Below, piece by piece: positions 1 through 5,239 of a DNA stretch of 5,239 bases; position 1 is the first letter of the stretch, and each line of letters opens with the position of its first letter. This DNA is from an uncultured Catenibacterium sp. (GTDB taxonomy: Bacteria; Bacillota_I; Bacilli_A; Erysipelotrichales; Coprobacillaceae), in contig CAAFPB010000356.1 of assembly GCA_900764725.1 (NCBI GenBank), positions 1 through 5,239 on the forward strand, in the 5' to 3' direction. The notes below the pieces were generated by a model, which worked only from the letters and a program-made list of their open reading frames with translations, was not told the DNA's origin and made no database searches. Position numbers and translations under genes: made by a program.

Positions 1-35
1 AATAGATAATTAGCAGTAATTTCATATATATATTC

Positions 36-43
36 GAGGTGAT
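36..43 (+). promoter_or_regulatory. Ribosome binding site of the galactokinase gene; decides the start
   Basis: GAGGTGAT is an 8-base match to the anti-16S consensus. The first possible start, GTG at 39-41, lies inside this site and cannot be used with it. The next in-frame GTG, at 48-50, stands 8 nt after GAGG, which is ideal spacing. Confidence 0.8.
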
Positions 44-47
44 TCAA

Positions 48-1337
48 GTGAAGAAAGCAAGTAAGATTATTACAGGATTTAACAAAGGGGAATACAAAGC
101 ACTGATCAAGGATCTCTATACTGAAGATGCCAGACTTACAAAGCAGAAAAATCGTTATGTTGCTGCTTTGAAACAATTCATTGATTTATATGGTGATGAA
201 GAAGTAGAAATCTATAGTGCACCAGGACGTAGTGAAATCTGTGGTATGCATACAGATCATCAGCATGGTAAGATGCTTGCATGTGCTGTTAACCGTGATA
301 TTATTGCGGTTGTAACACCTACAGATGATAATGTCGTAAGAATTACTTCTGAAGGATTCCCGGATATTCGTCCTATCACAATTAGTAAAGCAGGATTAAA
401 GTTAGCTTTTGATGAACAGGGAACTACAGAATCTTTAATTAAAGGTATTGTTTCTCAGTTCCAGAAACTAGGTTATGAAGTAGGTGGCTTTAAAGCATAT
501 ATTACAAGTGAAGTACCACTTTATTCGGGCATGTCATCAAGTGCTGCAATAGAAGTACTTCTTGCCACTATCTTAAATGGTTTATACAACAGTGGTTCAA
601 TTAATCCATTGATTATTGCTCAGATTGCACAGTATGCTGAAAATATCTATTTTGGTAAACCATGTGGTTTAATGGATCAGGCAGCTTGTGCAATTGGTGG
701 TTTAATTAAGATTGACTTTAAGGATCCTAAGAAACCACTTATCAAGAAACAGATGATTAAGTTTGAACAGTTCAATCATTCTTTATGTATCGTAGATACT
801 AAAGATGTACCTGCTAACTTAACTAAAGAATATCGTGCTATTATTGAAGAAATGAGATCAGTGGCTAGATATTTTGGTAAAGATTTCTTAAGAGAAGTAG
901 ATGAAAATGAATTCTATGAAAACATTATTCCAATGCGTAAGGTATGTTCTGATAGAGCTGTTTTACGTGCTATGCACTTCTATAGTGAAGAAAAGCGTGT
1001 TAATAAGGAATTAAAGGCATTAAGAGATGGTAATTTCAATGAATTCAAGATTCAGATCAGACGTTCTGGTAACAGTTCATTTGAATATTTACAGAATGTT
1101 TATTCTTCAAAAGATCCTTCTCATCAGAATATTTCACTTGCTATTTGTATGAGTGAAAAGATTCTTAAGGATAAGGGCGTAGTAAGAGTACATGGTCCTG
1201 GATTTGAAGGTACTATTCAGGTATTTGTAGAAAATGATTATGCTAGAAAGTATAAGAATGAAATAGAAAAGTATATGGGTAAACATTGTTGTTATGTCAC
1301 TCATATCAGACAGCAGGGCGCTATGAAAGTCATCTAA
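48..1337 (+). CDS. galK: Galactokinase-family GHMP sugar kinase (divergent Firmicute type)
   Basis: This is a cytoplasmic ATP-dependent sugar-1-kinase. By family it makes galactose-1-phosphate, the first committed step of the Leloir pathway. It has 429 aa, somewhat longer than the roughly 390 of classical GalK. Three GHMP blocks are visible: the N-terminal signature GRSEICGMHTDH (residues 60-71), the ATP loop PLYSGMSSSAA (157-167) and the C-terminal motif RVHGPGFEG (380-388). The likely catalytic pair is Arg61 and Asp210 (in GLMDQ); the EYR tyrosine at 262 matches a sugar-site position. The classical signature has GEH; here the Glu is Met67, and the usual GGG of motif 3 is GPG, so galactose specificity is inferred rather than shown. 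The start is GTG at 48, chosen from the ribosome binding site. The preceding 47 bases hold stops in several frames and no recognisable gene. Family is sure, substrate less so. Confidence 0.88.
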   Translation: MKKASKIITGFNKGEYKALIKDLYTEDARLTKQKNRYVAALKQFIDLYGDEEVEIYSAPGRSEICGMHTDHQHGKMLACAVNRDIIAVVTPTDDNVVRITSEGFPDIRPITISKAGLKLAFDEQGTTESLIKGIVSQFQKLGYEVGGFKAYITSEVPLYSGMSSSAAIEVLLATILNGLYNSGSINPLIIAQIAQYAENIYFGKPCGLMDQAACAIGGLIKIDFKDPKKPLIKKQMIKFEQFNHSLCIVDTKDVPANLTKEYRAIIEEMRSVARYFGKDFLREVDENEFYENIIPMRKVCSDRAVLRAMHFYSEEKRVNKELKALRDGNFNEFKIQIRRSGNSSFEYLQNVYSSKDPSHQNISLAICMSEKILKDKGVVRVHGPGFEGTIQVFVENDYARKYKNEIEKYMGKHCCYVTHIRQQGAMKVI

Positions 1338-1352
1338 ACGATGACTTTTTTT
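1326..1352 (+). terminator. Intrinsic terminator overlapping the end of galK
   Basis: AAAGTCATC (1326-1334) pairs perfectly with GATGACTTT (1340-1348) around the 5-nt loop TAAAC, and a run of seven T follows from 1346. The left arm encodes the last three residues (Lys-Val-Ile), and the stop codon lies in the loop. It separates galK from mgtE. Confidence 0.85.
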
Positions 1353-1376
1353 ATAATAGTTTTTACATTATAAGAC

Positions 1377-1405
1377 TTTAGATTTAACATAAAAAATGAT
1401 AAAAT
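1377..1405 (+). promoter_or_regulatory. Probable sigma-A promoter for mgtE
   Basis: TTTAGA (1377-1382, 4/6 to the -35 consensus) is followed after 17 nt by TAAAAT (1400-1405, 5/6), preceded by TG one base upstream, forming an extended -10. Transcription would start near 1412, giving a leader of about 32 nt. An alternative pair, TTTACA (1362-1367) and TAACAT (1385-1390), also has 17-nt spacing but a weaker -10. Both lie after the galK terminator. Confidence 0.55.
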
Positions 1406-1427
1406 GGCAAAGGACTTTTATGTATAC

Positions 1428-1434
1428 AAGGAGG
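1428..1434 (+). promoter_or_regulatory. Ribosome binding site of mgtE; decides the start
   Basis: AAGGAGG is a full Shine-Dalgarno match 9 nt before ATG 1444. It lies inside the 16-codon extension that begins at ATG 1396, and that upstream ATG sits within the predicted -10 region. The extension is therefore unlikely to be translated. Confidence 0.85.
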
Positions 1435-1443
1435 GTGAATAAC

Positions 1444-2787
1444 ATGGATAAGATGACAAAAGAACATCTTACAAGTCTCTTGATAAATGGGACTTCAGAA
1501 CAGATTCAGGAAGCGATTGATGATATTCACCCCGCGGATATTCTTGATGTATTACAGGACCATCATAGTCAGTTAAATAATATTCTTGCGAAATTGCCAA
1601 ATGATATTATTGCGGATGTTATTGAGGAAGAAGAGGATGAAGATGAACAGTATGAAATCCTTAAAACATTCCTTAAAGACCGTCAGAGTGCTATCTTAGA
1701 TGAGATGAGTGATGATGAATTAGCCGATTTGATTGGTGAACTAGATGATCCAGAAGAGCGTGCAGATGTATTATCTAAATTAGATTTAGAAGATAAGACA
1801 CATATTGAAAGTCTGTTGAAGTATGATCCAAGCACGGCTGGTGGTATCATGACAACAGAATTCATTTCTATTAAAGCAAATAATACAGTATTAAAGACAT
1901 TGGAGTTCTTACAGACTCAGGTTGAAGAAGATACAACGTATTATTTATATGTTTTAGACAAAGAAAAGGTATTAAAAGGTGTTATTTCATTAAGAGATAT
2001 TGTATCTTCTTCTTTCGATACACCAATCATGGATATTGTGAATCCCAATGTAAAGACAGTGGATGTCAATATGGATCAGGAAGAAGTGGCTAAGAAGTTT
2101 ATGAAATATGGCTTCTATATGATGCCAGTTGTTGATGCAGAGTATCATATGCTTGGTGTGATTGAAATAGATGATGTGATGGATGTCATGGAAGAAGAAA
2201 CAACAGAAGATATCAACTTAATGGCTGGTATGAGTGGTGAAGAACGTGTAGACTCTACAGTATTAGAATCCGCAAAGAGCCGTATTCCTTGGCTTATTGT
2301 CAATTTATTTACAGCTGTTATGGCAGCTGCAGTTGTTGCTAACTTTGAATCTACTATTGCGAAAGTTGTTTCTTTATCTTCAGTTATGTCCATTGTGACT
2401 GGAATGGGTGGTAATGCAGGAACACAGTCACTTACTATTTTATGTCGTGGTTTATCTCTTGGTGAAGTGGATAAGGACAATGCATTCCAGATTTTCTGTA
2501 AAGAAATCATTGTTGGTTTATTATCAGGTCTTGTGATTGGTATTATTGTTGCATTTGGTGCCTGGTGGTTTGCAAGTAACCCATGGTTTGGTTTAGTGGC
2601 AGGTTTGGCTATGATCTTAAATATGCTTGCAGCTAATATTGCGGGTTATTTAGTACCAGTCATCCTAAAACGTTTAAATATCGATCCAGCACTTGCATCA
2701 GGTGTATTTGTCACAACTGTGACAGACTGTATGGGATTTTTCTTCTTTTTAGGTCTTGCAACATTGTTCTTACCTTTGTTAGTATAA
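1444..2787 (+). CDS. mgtE: Magnesium channel/transporter MgtE
   Basis: This is an inner-membrane Mg2+-selective channel that closes when cytoplasmic Mg2+ is high. At 447 aa it has the usual family length. Order of domains: a soluble helical N domain (about 20-125), two CBS repeats (about 135-255, starting at the conserved YDPSTAGGIMTTEF), a connecting helix, then five membrane segments from about 283 (RIPWLIVNLFTA) to the C-terminus. Family hallmarks are GMGGNAGTQSLT (320-331) and DPALASG...TTVTD (414-428), in which Asp428 probably matches the pore-lining aspartate of the Thermus protein. An acidic run at 60-68 (EEEEDEDEQ) lies in the N domain, on the Mg2+-sensing part of the protein. The downstream TSCPD gene follows after 18 nt. 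The roughly 100-nt leader region is too short for an M-box riboswitch and none is seen, so control is probably through the protein's own Mg2+ gating. Confidence 0.96.
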   Translation: MDKMTKEHLTSLLINGTSEQIQEAIDDIHPADILDVLQDHHSQLNNILAKLPNDIIADVIEEEEDEDEQYEILKTFLKDRQSAILDEMSDDELADLIGELDDPEERADVLSKLDLEDKTHIESLLKYDPSTAGGIMTTEFISIKANNTVLKTLEFLQTQVEEDTTYYLYVLDKEKVLKGVISLRDIVSSSFDTPIMDIVNPNVKTVDVNMDQEEVAKKFMKYGFYMMPVVDAEYHMLGVIEIDDVMDVMEEETTEDINLMAGMSGEERVDSTVLESAKSRIPWLIVNLFTAVMAAAVVANFESTIAKVVSLSSVMSIVTGMGGNAGTQSLTILCRGLSLGEVDKDNAFQIFCKEIIVGLLSGLVIGIIVAFGAWWFASNPWFGLVAGLAMILNMLAANIAGYLVPVILKRLNIDPALASGVFVTTVTDCMGFFFFLGLATLFLPLLV

Positions 2788-2792
2788 GAGAT

Positions 2793-2797
2793 GGAGG
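2793..2797 (+). promoter_or_regulatory. Ribosome binding site of the TSCPD gene; decides the start
   Basis: GGAGG lies 8 nt before ATG 2806. The earlier in-frame ATGs at 2791 and 2800 overlap the site or sit 2 nt from it, so 2806 is the likely start. Confidence 0.75.
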
Positions 2798-2805
2798 ATA
2801 TGATT

Positions 2806-3054
2806 ATGGAACATTTTACTTATAAAACTAAAGGAACTTGTGCAACTACTATTGATTTTGACTTAGAAGGTCATACAATTCATAACGTTGTATTTACTAG
2901 AGGATGTAATGGTAACTTAAAAGCCATTGGTAAACTTGTAGAAGGTAAAGAAGCAGAAGAAATCGCAGCTATTCTAGAAGGCAACACTTGTGGTATGAAA
3001 AATACATCTTGTGCAGATCAGTTTGCGCATGCATTAAAAGAAGCAATCAAGTAA
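2806..3054 (+). CDS. Stand-alone TSCPD-domain protein (TIGR03905-like), function unknown
   Basis: This is a small soluble protein of 82 aa made up entirely of one TSCPD-type domain. The same domain is known as a C-terminal part of some vitamin B12-dependent ribonucleotide reductases and as short free-standing proteins in Firmicutes. No function is established for the free form that I know of. Visible landmarks are Cys12 (KGTCA), RGCNGNL (32-38, Cys34), GNTCG (Cys62) and the name motif, here NTSCADQ (Cys69), with Ala in place of the usual Pro. Four conserved-looking cysteines suggest a metal or iron-sulfur site; that is inference. There is no signal peptide or membrane segment. The 18-nt gap after mgtE, with no terminator or promoter between them, indicates co-transcription, though a link to magnesium is not implied by the family. 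The start is ATG 2806. Confidence 0.85.
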   Translation: MEHFTYKTKGTCATTIDFDLEGHTIHNVVFTRGCNGNLKAIGKLVEGKEAEEIAAILEGNTCGMKNTSCADQFAHALKEAIK

Positions 3055-3057
3055 TTA

Positions 3058-3081
3058 AAAAGGCAGAGAAATCTGCCTTTT
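3058..3081. terminator. Bidirectional intrinsic terminator between convergent genes
   Basis: AAAAGGCAGA (3058-3067) pairs perfectly with TCTGCCTTTT (3072-3081) around a GAAA tetraloop of the GNRA class. Read on the plus strand, the stem ends in TTTT and serves the mgtE-TSCPD unit. Read on the minus strand, it ends in five T and serves crcB, whose stop codon (3080-3082) is partly in the stem. Confidence 0.88.
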
Positions 3082-3442
3082 AGTGTGCACAATAATCACC
3101 TAGAATCACGGCACTTAGTCCTAGTACTATACTTAAGACTATATAGAGTACTGCAAATGTTGTATTGCCATTCCTATGTAGAGTAATAGATTCTAACGCA
3201 AATGTAGAGAAGGTTGTAAACCCACCACATAATCCTGTTTTAAGAAGTAGTACTAAATGAGGATTCATAGACTTTTTTAAAGCTATAGTACTAATAAAAC
3301 CAATTAAAAATGCGCCTAGAATATTAATAAATAGAGTCAGTAATGGAAATCCATGGGTTGTCTTTAAAGGTATCAACCCTATTAAATAACGTAGGACTGA
3401 ACCAATAAAACCACCAATACCGACATATAAACATGCTGTCAT
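3080..3442 (-). CDS. crcB: Fluoride channel CrcB/Fluc
   Basis: This small membrane protein forms a dual-topology dimer that lets F- leave the cell and protects enolase and pyrophosphatase from fluoride. At 120 aa with four hydrophobic segments (about 3-23, 33-53, 62-84, 95-116) it has family length. Diagnostic motifs are GGFIGSVLRY (10-19), TLFINILGAFLIG (36-48, with the pore Asn at 40) and GGFTTFSTFALE (73-84), which carries the Phe-box residues Phe78 and Phe81. The start is ATG at 3440-3442: the Shine-Dalgarno AAGGGAG lies 9 nt ahead of it but abuts the upstream in-frame ATG at 3449-3451. Many Firmicutes carry two adjacent crcB genes; only one is present here. Its upstream region shows no fluoride riboswitch. 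It is convergent with the TSCPD gene and divergent from the metallo-hydrolase. Confidence 0.95.
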   Translation of the reverse strand: MTACLYVGIGGFIGSVLRYLIGLIPLKTTHGFPLLTLFINILGAFLIGFISTIALKKSMNPHLVLLLKTGLCGGFTTFSTFALESITLHRNGNTTFAVLYIVLSIVLGLSAVILGDYCAH

Positions 3443-3451
3443 ATACTTCAT

Positions 3452-3458
3452 CTCCCTT
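3452..3458 (-). promoter_or_regulatory. Ribosome binding site of crcB; decides the start
   Basis: On the minus strand this reads AAGGGAG. The ATG at 3449-3451 touches it with no spacer, whereas ATG 3440-3442 is 9 nt away, which favours the shorter 120-aa product. Confidence 0.7.
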
Positions 3459-3466
3459 GTGTGTAC

Positions 3467-3495
3467 ATTATAAAATAGATGGAAGAGAGAATCAA
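3467..3495 (-). promoter_or_regulatory. Probable sigma-A promoter for crcB
   Basis: On the minus strand TTGATT (3490-3495, 4/6) and a perfect TATAAT (3467-3472) are 17 nt apart. Transcription would start near 3460, leaving a leader of only about 18 nt. That leaves no room for a fluoride riboswitch in the transcript. Confidence 0.7.
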
Positions 3496-3498
3496 AGG

Positions 3499-3507
3499 TG
3501 TTATAAT
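3499..3507 (+). promoter_or_regulatory. Extended -10 promoter for the metallo-hydrolase operon
   Basis: TGTTATAAT is a TG-n-TATAAT extended -10 with a perfect hexamer. No good -35 is visible 16-18 nt upstream (3479-3484 reads ATGGAA), which extended -10 promoters tolerate. Predicted transcription start is near 3513-3514, so the leader would be only about 11-12 nt and begin almost at the ribosome binding site (GAGGTGAT, 3514-3521). Confidence 0.6.
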
Positions 3508-3524
3508 ACGAAAGAGGTGATATT

Positions 3525-4205
3525 ATGTTGAAAATTACTTATATAACTCATAGCAGTTTCTTTATAGAAACAGATTGTACATGCTTACTATTTGATTACT
3601 ATACAGGTGCTATTCCAAAAGTGCCTGTTGGAAAGAAGCTTTATGTATTCGCAAGTCATAGACATGGTGATCATTATTCCAAGAAAATCTTTGACTTAAA
3701 GAAAGAATATAAAGATGTTCATTATTTACTATCTAGTGATATAGAGAAAATAGAAGATGATTCTATCTCTTATTTAAAGGATAATATTGTTTATTTTGAT
3801 TCTAATATAGAAGTGAGTACTTATTTATCAAATGATGAAGGTATTGCGTTTATGGTACAAGTAGATGGTTATACTCTTTATCATGCTGGAGATCTCAATA
3901 ACTGGGACTGGGTTGGGGAAGATAAAGAGTGGCTTGATTGGCAGAAAAACCTTTATCATACAGAACTAGAAAAGATGAAGGACTTTGATATAGATGTGGC
4001 CTTTATTCCTTTAGATCCTCGTCTAGAAGATCATTATCATGAAGGTATAACAGATTTTTTAAAGGTTTGTCATACACATTACATTGTCCCAATGCATTGT
4101 TGGAATAAATATGATGTTATTGAAAGATTCATAGAAGAACATGGCTATAAAGACCAAGTTCTCGCATTTACACAAGAAGGAGAAGTTATGGATGTCAAAA
4201 TATAA
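3525..4205 (+). CDS. MBL-fold metallo-hydrolase, substrate unknown
   Basis: This 226-aa cytoplasmic protein of the metallo-beta-lactamase fold resembles the UlaG-like/COG2220 branch. Probable metal ligands are HRHGDH (His45, His47, Asp49, His50), the HAGD turn (His120, Asp123) and His191 in VPMHCW. The N-terminus THSSFFIE (8-15) matches the first beta-strand pair of the branch, and FIPLDPRLEDHY (160-171) is typical of a Firmicute subgroup annotated only as hydrolase. The tryptophan-rich stretch after HAGDLNNW (120-127, then W129, W136, W139) probably lines the pocket. There is no signal peptide. ATG 3525 lies 7 nt after GAGG in a strong ribosome binding site. Its last 14 nt overlap the next gene, which suggests translational coupling. 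The substrate cannot be named from sequence; family relatives cleave phosphoesters, lactones and other hydrolysable bonds. Confidence 0.88.
   Translation: MLKITYITHSSFFIETDCTCLLFDYYTGAIPKVPVGKKLYVFASHRHGDHYSKKIFDLKKEYKDVHYLLSSDIEKIEDDSISYLKDNIVYFDSNIEVSTYLSNDEGIAFMVQVDGYTLYHAGDLNNWDWVGEDKEWLDWQKNLYHTELEKMKDFDIDVAFIPLDPRLEDHYHEGITDFLKVCHTHYIVPMHCWNKYDVIERFIEEHGYKDQVLAFTQEGEVMDVKI
4177..4182 (+). promoter_or_regulatory. Ribosome binding site inside the metallo-hydrolase gene
   Basis: AAGGAG lies 9 nt before ATG 4192, the start of the overlapping membrane protein gene, and is itself read as codons of the hydrolase C-terminus. It rules against the longer frame from ATG 4141. Confidence 0.75.
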
Positions 4206-4575
4206 AATTTTATGGATTATACCTCTCTTTTTTATGATTTCTATATGTGGTATTCTCTATTATCAGAAAACTATCTCTAATGAGATGTCTCATTCACAAA
4301 TTGCGTATATTAATAATCATTTGATTATTCCGGATAGCCAGGAAATCATAGAAAATGGTTATCCTAAAAATGAATTAGGACAGACTTATGGTCCTGATTT
4401 ATCGGACTATGTAGGTAGTGTTCCTGATTTAATTCTTGCGGAAAGTGAAGAAGGAATAAAAGGCTATTTAAAGAAAACAGATAAAGATTCTATTACATCA
4501 TCATCACGCACATTACCACTCTATTTACAGGACGGGCAGACAAAGATTGCGGAACTTACACTTAAAACTCAATAA
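4192..4575 (+). CDS. Small membrane-anchored protein of unknown function
   Basis: The product is 127 aa: a positively charged start (MSKYK), one hydrophobic segment at about 6-24, and an outward-facing domain of about 100 residues. Cys19 is preceded by Ile-Ser-Ile, a poor lipobox, so a membrane anchor is likelier than a lipoprotein. The domain holds a block YPKNELGQTYGPDL (57-70) followed by VPDLILAESEEGIKGYLKK (77-95). I associate this YP-N-GQTYG / PDLILA / GY pattern with extracytoplasmic domains of uncharacterised Firmicute proteins, including tails of some M56-type peptidase proteins; that is recollection, not a search. The C-terminus is Ser/Thr-rich, then a short beta-like tail. The start ATG 4192 overlaps the hydrolase end by 14 nt in another frame, so the two are probably translated together. 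No function can be assigned. Confidence 0.8.
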   Translation: MSKYKILWIIPLFFMISICGILYYQKTISNEMSHSQIAYINNHLIIPDSQEIIENGYPKNELGQTYGPDLSDYVGSVPDLILAESEEGIKGYLKKTDKDSITSSSRTLPLYLQDGQTKIAELTLKTQ

Positions 4576-4598
4576 TTTCCCAGGAAAAGGAGGATTTT

Positions 4599-5210
4599 AT
4601 GACACTTAATCAATTACGTTATGTTGTTATGGTAGCACAGACAGGAAGCATTACACAGGCAGCTAAAAGACTATTTATCTCACAGCCTTCTCTTACAAAT
4701 GCGATTAAAGAACTAGAAAATGAAATGCATATTACAATCTTTAGACGTACTAATAAAGGTGTTATTGTATCTAGAGAAGGAGAAACATTCTTAAGTTATG
4801 CGAGACAGGTATTGGATCAAGCAGATCTACTTGAAGAACGCTATATGAATGATAAACATCAAAGTCCTCATTTTAGTGTATCCTGCCAACATTATTCTTT
4901 TGCGGTGAATGCCTTTGTAGATGTTATTAGACAGTTTGGTGTTAACCAATATGATTTCACATTAAGAGAAACAGAAACACATGAAATTATAGAAGATGTT
5001 TCTACTATGAAAAGTGAAATAGGTGTTCTTTATACATGTCCTAAGAATGAAGAAGTCATCATGAAGATGATTAGACAAAATAACTTAGAGTTTAAAGAAC
5101 TCTTTGTAGCTAAGCCTCATGTCTTTATTTCTTACCATCATCCACTTGCTTATAAGAAGACATTAACTCTTAAAGATTTAGAAGATTACCCATATCTTTC
5201 TTTTGAACAA
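4599..5210 (+). CDS. LysR-family transcriptional regulator, 3' end missing
   Basis: This DNA-binding regulator has an N-terminal winged helix-turn-helix (residues 1-60; core GSITQAAKRLFISQPSLTNA, 16-35, then ELENEM and FRR) and a linker helix (about 60-85). It continues into a periplasmic-binding-like effector domain starting near 91, of which about the first half is present. There are 204 genuine residues out of the roughly 290-300 usual. The frame stays open to the window end, but the last nine codons are sequencing adapter and read DRKSTRLNS. ATG 4599 follows AAGGAGG (4587-4593) by 5 nt. It lies 23 nt after the membrane protein gene with no terminator or promoter visible, so it is probably the third gene of that operon. 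LysR genes are more often divergent from their targets. The effector is not predictable from this fragment. Confidence 0.92.
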
Positions 5211-5239
5211 GATCGGAAGAGCACACGTCTGAACTCCAG
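5210..5239 (+). other. Illumina TruSeq adapter contamination at the contig end
   Basis: From AGATCGGAAGAGC (5210-5222) to the last base the sequence is identical to the first 30 bases of the standard Illumina TruSeq read-1 3' adapter. In the LysR frame it translates to DRKSTRLNS, a well-known artefact peptide at protein ends in databases. Base 5210 may be genomic or adapter, since the A fits both. These bases are not part of the organism's genome. Confidence 0.98.

Noticed and set aside
29..34. TATATT as a -10 element for galK
   Set aside because: It would start transcription at about 40, inside the ribosome binding site, and no -35 is visible; the AT run is probably just intergenic.
1338..1443. 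Possible M-box magnesium riboswitch before mgtE
   Set aside because: The predicted leader is only about 32 nt and the whole gap 106 nt, shorter than an M-box, and no matching paired elements are visible.
1683..1865. 60-codon open frame on the minus strand inside mgtE
   Set aside because: It is antisense to conserved MgtE sequence, has a Ser-rich low-complexity product, and lacks its own ribosome binding site; it is a shadow of the real gene.
2145..2510. 121-codon open frame on the minus strand inside mgtE
   Set aside because: It is fully antisense to the MgtE CBS and membrane region; the product is Ser/Thr/Ile-rich with no recognisable domain, as expected for a reverse-frame artefact.
3443..3524. 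Possible fluoride riboswitch before crcB
   Set aside because: The minus strand lacks the conserved riboswitch blocks, and the predicted crcB promoter leaves a leader of about 18 nt.
4204..4263. Lipoprotein signal at the start of the small membrane protein (Cys19)
   Set aside because: The residue before the cysteine is Ile, where Gly, Ala or Ser is expected, so a plain membrane anchor is the safer reading.

Overview
The window is AT-rich DNA with strong AGGAGG-type Shine-Dalgarno sites, short intergenic gaps and mostly TAA stops, which fits a low-GC Firmicute. The divergent galactokinase, the stand-alone TSCPD-domain protein and the metallo-hydrolase subtype resemble those of gut Erysipelotrichia or Clostridia. 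That placement is a judgement by eye, with no database search behind it. The window is probably one complete, short assembly contig: its last 30 bases are Illumina sequencing adapter, not genome.

Layout, left to right. (1) A galactokinase-family GHMP sugar kinase on the plus strand ends in an intrinsic terminator whose upstream arm is the last three codons of the gene. (2) After a 106-nt gap with a plausible extended -10 promoter comes mgtE, a magnesium channel/transporter, followed 18 nt later by a small TSCPD-domain protein of unknown function; the two look like one operon. (3) A hairpin with a GAAA loop serves as a shared terminator between this operon and the convergent minus-strand gene crcB (fluoride channel). 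(4) crcB is divergent from a second plus-strand group, and the two promoters interleave in an 82-nt gap. (5) The second group is an MBL-fold metallo-hydrolase, a small membrane-anchored protein overlapping it by 14 nt, and a LysR-type regulator 23 nt further on. The regulator is cut off at the contig end, where the reading frame runs into the adapter.

The genes do mostly separate housekeeping jobs: sugar phosphorylation, Mg2+ uptake, fluoride export, an unassigned hydrolase unit and regulation. Five of the seven genes read best with a start codon internal to the longest open frame, because the ribosome binding site sits inside the extension. I found no RNA gene, CRISPR array, insertion sequence, riboswitch or convincing new system. 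The most solid anomaly is the adapter contamination. The most biologically interesting points are the altered sugar-site motifs of the kinase and the unassigned hydrolase / membrane protein / LysR unit.
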